A stretch of DNA of 64,000 bases from Variovorax sp. 679 (lineage in GTDB: Bacteria > Pseudomonadota > Gammaproteobacteria > Burkholderiales > Burkholderiaceae_C): the NCBI RefSeq assembly GCF_003952185.1, contig NZ_RXFS01000001.1:372001-436000 (forward strand). Direction: 5' to 3'. Numbering within the stretch: the first letter of the stretch is position 1; every line of letters starts with the position of its first letter. This document shows positions 44,773-53,100 of the stretch, piece after piece. The notes beneath the pieces are model-generated. The model was not told where the DNA came from, searched no databases, and saw nothing but the letters and a program-made list of their open reading frames with translations. The position numbers were made by a program, and so were the translations under genes.

Positions 44773-45224
44773 ACCCGACGAATCCGACGCTCCGAAAACT
44801 CGAGGCCCTCGCCGCCGAAAGAGAATTTGCACCGTTGCCCGACGCAGGCACGCCCGAGTTCGATGCCGTGAGCGAAGCCTTCGGCGCGAACAAGGCGCGC
44901 GTGACGGCGAGTGCCCCGGGCAACGACCTCTACTCGCACCTGATCGAGTGCGAGTTCGGCAAGGATCTGCGCGCCCGCTTCCTCGTGCGCTTCGACCTGC
45001 GCATCTTCGTCGTCCTGCCGTACGCCATGAACGGGCGACTCTGGGAGCTGGCAACCGGCCACGCGCGGCTGCACGCGCTCTGCGCGCCGCTGGTGCGAAT
45101 CCTGGAAGACCGGCAGTTCGAGCAGATCGGCTTCGACGAGGCCATGCAGCCGCTGCCGGAAGAGATGCTCGACAACGGGTTCATCGACAACACCGTGCTG
45201 GCGTACTTCTTCGAGAGCCTCTGA
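44769..45224 (+). CDS. Candidate immunity protein for the PAAR-Rhs toxin
   Basis: 151 aa, soluble, acidic, no recognised family. It starts MNPTNPTLRKLEALAAEREF and contains strands FLVRFDLRIFVVLPYAM and a helix LHALCAPLVRILEDRQFEQI, and ends LDNGFIDNTVLAYFFESL. It overlaps the rhs stop by ATGA, so the two are translated together. Position makes it the cognate immunity protein; acidity would suit binding of the basic toxin tip. Confidence 0.72.
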   Translation: MNPTNPTLRKLEALAAEREFAPLPDAGTPEFDAVSEAFGANKARVTASAPGNDLYSHLIECEFGKDLRARFLVRFDLRIFVVLPYAMNGRLWELATGHARLHALCAPLVRILEDRQFEQIGFDEAMQPLPEEMLDNGFIDNTVLAYFFESL

Positions 45225-45296
45225 CCGAAGGTCCGTGCGCCCCGGGGCCCCGGGACGCCGGCCCGCCTTTCTCCTCACCTGAACACAAGGAATGTC

Positions 45297-46457
45297 TTGA
45301 TCCACCGCATCCGCTCGGTCCTCCTCGCCTGCGCTCTGGGCACCGCTGTGCTGGCCGCCTCAGCCCAGGTGAAGATCGGCTTCATCGCCACGCTGTCCGG
45401 ACCGTCGGCGGCGCTCGGGCAGGACCAGTACGACGGCTTCATGCTGGCCGTGGAGCAGCGCAACGGAATGCTCGGCGGCGTGCCCGTGACGGTCATCAGG
45501 GAAGACGACCGGCAGGACCCCGAACTCGGCGCGCAGCTGGTGGAGAACCTTGTCCAGAAGGACAAGGTCGGCCTCATCACCGGCGTGACCTCCTCCGACG
45601 TGATGATGGCCATGGCCAGGCCGCTGGCCAGGTCGGGCACGCTGTTCGTCGGATCGAACGCCGGCCCTGCGCCGCTCGCCGGCAGGCAGTGCAACAGTAA
45701 GTTCTTCTTCACCTCGTCCCAGGACGAATACCAGGCCGGGATCGTGGGACGGTACGCAGTCGACAAGGGCTGGTGGAAGACGCTGTTCCTGGCGCCCGAC
45801 AGCCAGTCGGGCAAGGAGCAGCTGCGCGGCTTCAGGCACTTCTACTCGGGGGAGGTGGTGAACGAGCTCCACGTCCGGCCCGGCCAGACCGACTACTCGG
45901 CGGAGCTGGCGAAGATCCGGTCCGTCGCGCCGGACGCGGTGGTCGCCTTTCTTCCGGGCCAGATGGGCGTCGACTTCATCAGGCAGATGAACCGGTCGGG
46001 CCTGCTGAACAGGATCCCCCTGCTGACCATCGGCACGGTCGACGGCACGACGCTGCCGCTGCTCGGCGATGCCGCGCTCGGCGTGCTTGCAGGCTCGGTC
46101 TGGGGCCCCGACCTGCCGAGCCCCACGAACAAGGCTTTCGTTCCGGCCTTCGAAAGGAAGTACGGGCGCATCCCGTCGCAATATGCCGCGCAGGGTTTCG
46201 ATGCGGCGCTCCTGATAGACAGCGCGCTGAAGGAAACGGGAGGCTCCGTCGCCAATCGCAGTGACCTGCGCAACGCACTCAGCAGGGCCGACTTCCCGTC
46301 GGTGCGCAGCGGCTTCAAGTTCCTGCGCAACGGCTTCCCGGTCCAGGACGGCCACGTCTTCGTCGTCGCCCGGGACGCTCAGGGCCGGGTGTCGCTGAAA
46401 CGGGTCGCAACGCCGCTCGAGGCGAACGTCGATGCCTACTGGAACGACTGCCGGTAG
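45297..46457 (+). CDS. ABC transporter substrate-binding protein, LivK-like
   Basis: 386 aa periplasmic receptor of the branched-chain amino acid / amide type (peripla_BP_6). TTG start at 45297, chosen because it directly precedes the signal peptide MIHRIRSVLLACALGTAVLA and has AAGGA 6-9 bp upstream; the nearby ATG at 45292 hits a stop at once. Family marks: KIGFIATLSGPSAALGQDQY, ITGVTSSDVMMAMARPL, SQDEYQAGIVGRYAVDKGW, and DYSAELAKIRSVAPDAVVAF. No permease or ATPase gene lies near, so it is an orphan receptor. Probably unrelated to the type VI genes before it. Confidence 0.87.
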   Translation: MIHRIRSVLLACALGTAVLAASAQVKIGFIATLSGPSAALGQDQYDGFMLAVEQRNGMLGGVPVTVIREDDRQDPELGAQLVENLVQKDKVGLITGVTSSDVMMAMARPLARSGTLFVGSNAGPAPLAGRQCNSKFFFTSSQDEYQAGIVGRYAVDKGWWKTLFLAPDSQSGKEQLRGFRHFYSGEVVNELHVRPGQTDYSAELAKIRSVAPDAVVAFLPGQMGVDFIRQMNRSGLLNRIPLLTIGTVDGTTLPLLGDAALGVLAGSVWGPDLPSPTNKAFVPAFERKYGRIPSQYAAQGFDAALLIDSALKETGGSVANRSDLRNALSRADFPSVRSGFKFLRNGFPVQDGHVFVVARDAQGRVSLKRVATPLEANVDAYWNDCR

Positions 46458-46583
46458 TAGCAGGAAAAGAAGCAACGCCCCCGCGGATCAGGGTTTTCAC
46501 CTATCTCCCGGCATGTCGATTCTCCTCACGCTCGCCCGACGTGCTGCTGAGGGTCATCCTCGGTTCTTCAGGAGTAATCAGCC

Positions 46584-47036
46584 ATGGCTACCAACACCAA
46601 TACCGTCCGCCTGCACCGTGTCCTGCGCACCTCGCCGGAGCGGATCTATCGCGCATTCACCGAACCCGGCGCGTTCGAGCGCTGGCTGCCGCCGTTCGGA
46701 TTCACCGGCAAGGTCCACGCGATGGAGCCAGTGGTGGGCGGCGCCTGGCGCATGTCCTTCACCAACTTCGGCACCGGCCACGGCCACTCGTTCGGCGGCA
46801 AGTACCTGGAGCTCGTTCCGCACAGCCGCATCGCATACGACGCGAGCTTCGACGATGCCAATCTTCCGGGCACCATGAAGACGACCGTGAGCCTGACGGC
46901 GGTGTCCTGCGGCACGGAGGTCTCCATCGTGCAGGAAGGCATTCCCGCCGTGATCCCCGCCGAGATGTGCTACCTGGGCTGGCAGGAGTCGCTGGTCTCG
47001 CTGGCGCAGCTGGTCGAGCCGAACATTCCGGGCTGA
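46584..47036 (+). CDS. SRPBCC/AHSA1-family protein
   Basis: 150 aa. START-like fold with the family stretches VRLHRVLRTSPERIYRAFTE, FERWLPPFGFTGKVHAMEPV, GGAWRMSFTNFGTGHGHSFG and the C-terminal helix WQESLVSLAQLVEPNIPG. These small proteins bind a hydrophobic ligand or act as Aha1-like partners; the actual role is unknown. The start at 46584 has AGGAG 10 bp upstream. Monocistronic by spacing: 126 bp after the binding protein and followed by two hairpins. Confidence 0.88.
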   Translation: MATNTNTVRLHRVLRTSPERIYRAFTEPGAFERWLPPFGFTGKVHAMEPVVGGAWRMSFTNFGTGHGHSFGGKYLELVPHSRIAYDASFDDANLPGTMKTTVSLTAVSCGTEVSIVQEGIPAVIPAEMCYLGWQESLVSLAQLVEPNIPG

Positions 47037-47043
47037 GCGCCTT

Positions 47044-47100
47044 CGGGCTTCGCTGCGGCGGAGCCCGCGATCCTGTTGCCGGAACCCGCTCCGGCGACAG
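47044..47100 (+). terminator. Two hairpins after the SRPBCC gene
   Basis: CGGGCT (47044-47049) pairs with AGCCCG (47062-47067), and CTGTTGCCGGA (47073-47083) pairs with TCCGGCGACAG (47090-47100) with one G-T wobble. They start 8 bp after the stop. No T-run directly follows, so they are likely but unproven terminators. Confidence 0.5.
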
Positions 47101-47199
47101 GCCCGAATCCCCCTGAAAAGCGTTTTCGCGCCCCGATTCCCACGGCTTCCGCGCCCGGGAATACCCTCTGACGCCTCCTCGACCGTCTTGCCTACATTT

Positions 47200-47233
47200 C
47201 TTGCATGCAAGAACTGGCATTGCTTGCATGCAA
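47200..47233. promoter_or_regulatory. Tandem TTGCATGCAA operators before dctA
   Basis: CTTGCATGCAAG at 47200-47211 is a perfect palindrome, and TTGCATGCAA recurs at 47224-47233. The centres are 23 bp apart, about two helical turns, so two dimers could bind on the same face. They lie 34-67 bp before the dctA start, where a repressor would block transcription. The GntR gene directly downstream of dctA is the likely binding protein; GntR/FCD sites are usually such short palindromes. Confidence 0.7.
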
Positions 47234-47266
47234 AAACCCAGACACGACAGACAGACAGGAGACTCC

Positions 47267-48625
47267 ATGCCCCGCTTCGCCAAATCGCTTTTCGGTCAGG
47301 TGGTCATCGCGCTGGTGCTCGGCGTGCTCGCGGGGCTTCTCGCCCCCGAGTACGCCGTCAAGCTCAAGCCGCTCGGTGACGGTTTCATCAAGCTGATCAA
47401 GATGATCATCCCGGTGCTGGTGTTCTGCGTGGTGGTGCACGGCATCGCCGGCGCGGGCGACCTCCGGCGCGTGGGCCGGGTGGGCGTGAAGTCGCTCATC
47501 TACTTCGAGGTGCTGACCACCATCGCCCTGGCGATGGGCCTGGTGCTGGCCTTCGTGTTCCAGCCCGGCACGGGCATGAACGTCGATCCGTCGAAGCTCG
47601 ATCCGGCGGCGATGAGCGCCTATGCCTCGAACGCCGACAAGCTCACGAGCGGCGGCACGGTCGAGTTCCTGATGAAGCTCATCCCGACCACGGTGGTCAA
47701 CGCCTTCGCCACGGGCGACGTGCTGCAGGTTCTGCTGTTCGCTGTGCTCTTCGGCTGCGCGCTCACGCTGCTGGGCGAGCGCGGCAAGCCGGTGGCCGTG
47801 GTGGTCGATGCGCTCTCGCTGGTGCTCTTCAAGATCATGGGCATCATCATCAAGCTGGCGCCACTGGGCGTGCTCGGCGCCATCGCGTTCACGGTGGGGC
47901 AGTACGGCATCGGCTCGCTCAAGCAGCTGGGCATGCTGGTCGCCCTCTTCTACGGCGCGGTGCTGGTCTTCGTGTTCGTGGTGCTCGGGCTGGTGATGCG
48001 CATGTCGGGCTTCAGCCTGATCAAGCTGCTGCGCTACCTGCGTGAAGAGCTCACCATCGTGTTCGCCACCACCTCGTCGGACAGCGTGCTGCCGCAGGTC
48101 ATGGCCAAGCTGCGCCGCATGGGCATCCGCGACTCGACGGTGGGCCTGGTGATTCCCACGGGCTACTCGTTCAACCTCGACGCCTTCTCGATCTACATCA
48201 CGCTCGCGGCAGTGTTCATCGCGCAGGCCACCAACACGCCGATCTCGATGGCCGACCTGATGACGATCCTGGCGATCGCGCTGGTCACCTCCAAGGGCGC
48301 GCACGGCGTGCCGGGCTCGGCCATCGTGGTGCTGGCCGCCACGCTGCACGCGATTCCGGCGATTCCCGCCATCGGGCTGGTGCTGGTGCTGTCGGTCGAC
48401 TGGTTCATGGGCATCGCCCGCGCGCTGGGCAACCTGATCGGCAACTGCGTGGCGACGGTGGCCATCGCCGCCTGGGAAGGCGACATCGACCGCGAACGCG
48501 CCCATGCGGTGCTCGACGGCAACTATTCGCCCGACGACGAGCCGCTGGCCGAAGCCGAGGCAGAGGCAGAGGCCGTGGTAAACACCGCGGGCACCGCCGC
48601 TGCAGCAGCATCGCGCGCCCACTGA
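47267..48625 (+). CDS. dctA: C4-dicarboxylate:cation symporter DctA (DAACS family)
   Basis: 452 aa inner-membrane symporter taking up succinate, fumarate, malate or related acids. Family motifs: FGQVVIALVLGVLAGLLAPE at the start, GFIKLIKMIIPVLVFCVVVH, the Ser-rich re-entrant loop FATTSSDSVLPQVMAKLRRM, PTGYSFNLDAFSIYITLAA, and SKGAHGVPGSAIVVLAATL. The C-terminal tail after 430 is low-complexity Ala/Glu. The start at 47267 has AGGAG 7 bp upstream. It is preceded by tandem palindromes and followed 20 bp later by a GntR regulator, so it is a self-contained regulated unit. Confidence 0.93.
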   Translation: MPRFAKSLFGQVVIALVLGVLAGLLAPEYAVKLKPLGDGFIKLIKMIIPVLVFCVVVHGIAGAGDLRRVGRVGVKSLIYFEVLTTIALAMGLVLAFVFQPGTGMNVDPSKLDPAAMSAYASNADKLTSGGTVEFLMKLIPTTVVNAFATGDVLQVLLFAVLFGCALTLLGERGKPVAVVVDALSLVLFKIMGIIIKLAPLGVLGAIAFTVGQYGIGSLKQLGMLVALFYGAVLVFVFVVLGLVMRMSGFSLIKLLRYLREELTIVFATTSSDSVLPQVMAKLRRMGIRDSTVGLVIPTGYSFNLDAFSIYITLAAVFIAQATNTPISMADLMTILAIALVTSKGAHGVPGSAIVVLAATLHAIPAIPAIGLVLVLSVDWFMGIARALGNLIGNCVATVAIAAWEGDIDRERAHAVLDGNYSPDDEPLAEAEAEAEAVVNTAGTAAAAASRAH

Positions 48626-48645
48626 AGAAGAAACCCGGAAGAACC

Positions 48646-49350
48646 ATGCCCGCCGAAGTCAGCCCCACCGTCATCGCCGAACGCGTCGTCGAGGCCATCC
48701 TCGCGCAGAAGCTCGCGCCGGGCGAGCGGCTGGGCGAGCAGGCGCTGGCCGAGAACTTCTCGGTGAGCCGCACGATGGTGCGGGAGGCGCTGATGCAGTT
48801 GCAGGCGCGTGGTTTCGTCGAAGTGCAGTCGCGCCGCGGCTGGTACGTGGTGGAGCCTTCGGCCGAAGAGGCGCGCGACGCCTTCTCCGCGCGGCGCATC
48901 GTGGAGGCCGGCATTCTGGAGGCCAGCGCTGGCCGGCCGCTGTCGAAAGTCATCCGCAAGCTGCGCGACCACATCGCCGACGAGCAGCGCGCCATCGAGG
49001 GCGCCGATGCCGCAACGCGCGCCTTCCTGCTGGCCGACTTCCATGTCTGCCTGGCCGAGCAGATGGGGCACCAGCTGCTGGTCGACGTGCTGCGCGACCT
49101 CACGGCGCGCACCACGCTGGCGGCCACGCTCTACCAGTCGAAGCACGAAGCCGGGCAGTCGTGCGCGGAGCACGGCGCCATCGTCGCGGCGCTCGAGGCC
49201 GGCGACACGGCCGCGGCGCGCCGGCTGATGCTGGAGCACATCGGCAATGTCGAACGGGCGCTGGAGGTCGATGCTGCGGCCGAGCCGGATGCGCCGAGCA
49301 GGCTCAAGGCCACGCTGGCGCCGGTGGCACTGCCGCGCGCACGGCGCTGA
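48646..49350 (+). CDS. GntR-family (FadR/FCD) transcriptional regulator
   Basis: 234 aa. Winged HTH at residues about 10-72 (IAERVVEAILAQKLAPGERL, then FSVSRTMVREALMQLQARGF). Helical FCD effector domain from about 80 (ARDAFSARRIVEAGILEAS, FHVCLAEQMGHQLLVDVLRD, CAEHGAIVAALEAGDTAAAR), with metal-site His and Asp residues typical of FCD proteins. It is 20 bp downstream of dctA in the same direction and probably controls dctA and itself through the TTGCATGCAA sites. The ligand is likely a dicarboxylate. Confidence 0.9.
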   Translation: MPAEVSPTVIAERVVEAILAQKLAPGERLGEQALAENFSVSRTMVREALMQLQARGFVEVQSRRGWYVVEPSAEEARDAFSARRIVEAGILEASAGRPLSKVIRKLRDHIADEQRAIEGADAATRAFLLADFHVCLAEQMGHQLLVDVLRDLTARTTLAATLYQSKHEAGQSCAEHGAIVAALEAGDTAAARRLMLEHIGNVERALEVDAAAEPDAPSRLKATLAPVALPRARR

Positions 49351-49400
49351 AGGGCGTTCGGCCACACGCACTCGCAACGCTGGTGCGGCAGCACCTCCAA

Positions 49401-49964
49401 CTACTCGCGTATGTCGATGCCAGGCGGGCTGATGGTGGAAACCAGCTCCACATCGGGGCCGAAGTCGCACATGGGTGGCGCATGGCCCGACAGCTTCTCA
49501 TATAGAGCACGAAGGTAGCCGGGCTTATCTTCGACTTCGTCCAAGGGTACTGATTGCGGAACCACGTAACCCCAGAACTTTTCGAATTGGCCGGACGACA
49601 AGATGAACTCGATGGCTTCCAGCACCCTCTGCTTGCTCACCGGGCCAAAACGGTCAAAGTCTGCTTTCATTGCATCAAACAATCTGGCACGACAACTCTC
49701 TTCGTTGATGTAAAACTCATCCAGGTCATCATCACTCATGGCCAGAAGGAAGAAATCCAATTCACGGATATAGCGAGGGAAGATTTTCTTTTCACCCTTC
49801 CAAATCAGCCTGGCATCATATTCAGCCACAGTTTTTAGAAATTGATCCTTCAGATAAATTTCCCGCTCACGAGCTTTGACACAAGCTTCACTGGATTTCA
49901 GTGAGTCTATAAAACTCGACATCAAAGAGGCATTTTCAAAAATCAAATTATATTCATGCCCCAT
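49401..49964 (-). CDS. Hypothetical protein, possible second immunity gene behind the Rhs protein
   Basis: 187 aa, soluble, acidic and Phe/Glu-rich, starting MGHEYNLIFENASLMSSFID. Helical N-terminal half (KAREREIYLKDQFLKTVAEY, FPRYIRELDFFLLAMSDDDL), then FDRFGPVSKQRVLEAIEFIL. AT-rich compared with its neighbours, including the start region. It lies 31 bp after the 65-aa gene on the same strand, so it is in the rhs transcription unit. Not recognised; an additional immunity protein or an orphan one is the best guess. Confidence 0.62.
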   Translation of the reverse strand: MGHEYNLIFENASLMSSFIDSLKSSEACVKAREREIYLKDQFLKTVAEYDARLIWKGEKKIFPRYIRELDFFLLAMSDDDLDEFYINEESCRARLFDAMKADFDRFGPVSKQRVLEAIEFILSSGQFEKFWGYVVPQSVPLDEVEDKPGYLRALYEKLSGHAPPMCDFGPDVELVSTISPPGIDIRE

Positions 49965-49995
49965 AATTCATGCAACCCCGTCAACCCATTTTAAA

Positions 49996-50193
49996 TTACC
50001 GATCAATTTCATCCAACAGATCAGCCAATCTCATTAGATTTTCCGCCAACAGCCGAACCTCTTCGGCCGTCATTTCAACCGGATCCCCAAATTCTGATAT
50101 TGATTTCAACTGGATAGATGAATCCTGTTCAATCCATACATCAATACAACCATCCACGGATGTATAGCGTTTAATAGATTCCTTCATTTTCAT
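49996..50193 (-). CDS. Candidate immunity protein for the second Rhs toxin
   Basis: 65 aa, starting MKMKESIKRYTSVDGCIDVW and ending with an acidic helix TAEEVRLLAENLMRLADLLD. The first part looks like a three-stranded sheet (YTSVDGCIDVWIEQ, SSIQLKSIS). Its start overlaps the rhs stop by ATGA (50193-50190), so the two are coupled. Very AT-rich. Position and size fit an immunity protein; no family recognised. Confidence 0.65.
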   Translation of the reverse strand: MKMKESIKRYTSVDGCIDVWIEQDSSIQLKSISEFGDPVEMTAEEVRLLAENLMRLADLLDEIDR

Positions 50194-53100
50194 GATCCTT
50201 TTGTTGGGAAATGCGCATTTCCATCTACTGGCGAAAAAATCTTCGTTACTCCATCCGGTTGATAAGCATGAACATGATCAACCGCAGCTTTTGGATCGTT
50301 ATAAGGCAGTCCTGTCTGTTGATCAATATGGCCACGATCTAACCGCAACCTTTGATTGCCGGTACATGGACACTTCCATTTCCGAGGCAATCCAGAGGAA
50401 TCGGGTTGTCCAGTAGAAGTCAATCCCTTGGCAGCGGCCAACGCTCTTATTTCAGATCGCGTTTTATCGGTAATCTCAGACGCCGTGATCGTTGCCGGCG
50501 TTGTTGCCAGACCAAGCGGATCTATATGATTTATTGAATTTTTTGCATACGCAAAAACATTCAATCCACCCAGGATCTTGATTGGATCCGAACTGATGAA
50601 TCGTCCAGAGTGGGGGTCGTAGTACCGATACCGGTTGTAGTGCAGCCCCGTCTCTTCATCCCAATACTGCCCCTGAAACCGGATCGGATTCCGAAACCCC
50701 GCTTTCCTACCCGCCTCACTGATCGCCTGCCTCGCCTCACCCCAAGCCTTGTAGCTCGCCGACCAGGCCACACGCCCCTCATGATCCGTCAGCTCCTGCG
50801 GCGTGCCCAGGTGATCGCACTGGTAGAAAGCAATCTCTTCCTTGACAAATGGCGCAGGCGTTTGGCTTTGTTCTCCATTCCATAGCGGATCCTGCTCGAT
50901 GTCATAGCGTCCGCCGTTGTCGGCCATCAGCGCCTTCACATCCGTCGTCTGGCTCAACGCAACTGCCCGCGCCTGCCGGATCTGAACCAGCGGCACGAAC
51001 GAGCCGGGCTCATGGATGTAGTGAACGCTGTCTCCTCGCCAGACATGCTCCTGCCGCCCCTCGGTGCTCTGCGTGCTCTCGAACGCCAGCGTGTCGCCGT
51101 CCCAGCCGAACAAGGTGCACGCATGCCGCGTGCGCTTGGCGATGCGGCGGCCCAGCGGGTCGTAGCTGAAGCGCGTGATTTCGCCGAAGGCTTCGGCGCT
51201 GCGCATGCGGTTGTAGCCGTCCCAGGTGAACACCGTCTTTTCGCCGTTGCGGCTGCGCTCGATCAGGTTGCCGCGCTCATCCCACTGGTAGTGGGTGCCG
51301 GCGTAGTCCTTCAGCAGGTTGTCCATCAGCTTGCCGACCATGCTGCGGCCGTCACCGCCCGAGCGAACGGCAACACGATTGGTGGTGCGGCCCGCCGGCT
51401 GCGCACCGCCTTCCACGTCTGAGGACGAGTCGCCGATGTTGCCCGCTGGATCGAACGCGAAGGTCTCGCGCCCCAGCCGGCTGTTGGCTTCGAGCAGTCG
51501 CCCTACCGGGTCATAGCGGTAGCGCAGGTTGCCGCGCCGGCTGTCGCCGATGGCGATCAACTGGCCGACCTTGTCGTATTGGTAGCTGCGGCGGATGCCG
51601 ATGGGTTCGAGGGCACCGCGCCTGGTCTGGGATATTTGCTGCTCCAGCAATCGGCCGGCCGGATCGTAGTTTTGCTTCTGTATGAGCCCGTTGGCCTGCT
51701 CGCGCGCAATCTCGCGGTGCAGGTTGTCGCGCTCGAAGCCCAGGATGTCTTGCCCGTCGATGAGCAATCCGTGCACGTGGCCCGAGCCATAGGTGAGCCA
51801 CTGGGTCAGGTGACCATCGGGGCGAATGGTTGCAATGCGCTGGTTGAGTTCGTCGTAGCGGTGTTGCCAGACCGCGGTGCGTGCGCCCTCCACGTAGTGC
51901 TGATGCTCGCGCGTCAGGTTGCCCGCGGGGTCATAGAACCATTGCAGCTTCGCATCGCTGTTCCTGGCTTCGATCAATCGGCCGTTGCGGTCGTAGGCAA
52001 AGCTTTCGGCGCCGCCGCCGGCCTGGCGCTCGCTCAGGCGGCCGATCGGATCGAATTGCAGCAGCGTGGTGTGCTCGCCCTCGACCACTTCCGACAGCAC
52101 CCCGGTGGACTCTTCATGGCGATATCGGGTGATCTTGCGGTCGAAGCCGGTTTCTTCCAGCAGCCGGCCCACCGGGTCATAGCGGAAGTCGTAGCGGCTG
52201 CCGTTCTCGTTGTGGAGTTCGCTCAAACGTCCCAGCAGATCCCAGCGGTACTTGAGCGTGTGGCCTGCCGCGTCGGTGCGCTCGGACACGAGGCCGGAGC
52301 GCGTGTAGTCGTAGCTCGTCCTGCGCCCCAGCGCATCGGTGTGCGCGAGCAGGCGCCCCTCAGCGTCGTGCACGAAATACTCGCTGGTGTTGTCGGGCAG
52401 GGTGATTTCCTCGAGCTGGCCTGGATGGCTGGCATTCGTCGCGGTCGTAGCCTGCCGCTGTCCGTTCGCTCCGGTGTAGCGATAGCGGGTGCTCTGGCCC
52501 ATTGCATCAGTCGCTTTGACCAAGCGCCCCTGCTCGTCGTATTCCCATCGAGTGGTCTTGCCCGAGCAATCGGTGTGGCTGGCAAGTTGACCAGCGTACG
52601 TATAGGCCAGCGTCTTGACGCCGCCCCTCGCATCAGTAATTCGCAACGGCCGGCCGGCCTTGTCGTAGGCGTATTCGGTCTTGTGCCCCAGCGGGTCGAT
52701 CTCTTCGACGAGGTTGCCGTCGGCGTCGTAGTCGCGCTTCCAGACACCACCCTCGGCGTCGCGCAGGCCCGTCATGCGCCCGCGCTTGTCGTGCGCAAGG
52801 TGCACCTGGCTGCCGTCGGCCCGGGTGTGGGTCCGCAGGTTGCCGTCGGCGTCGTAGCTGAAGTCGTCCGTGCTGCCATCGGTATGAACATGACGAGTGA
52901 TGTTCTTTGCTTCATCGCGGAAGAACCACTCCTGGCGCTTGTCTGGATGGACGATCCGGTAGGTGTAGCCGAGGATGTCGTAGTAATACCAGGTCTCACC
53001 GCCAAGTGCGTCGGTCGCATAGGTCAACCGGATGTTCCTGTCCCACTCCAGCTTGAGGGCAAAGCTCCCGTCATCACTCCACTCGCGCACGGCCTTTGCA

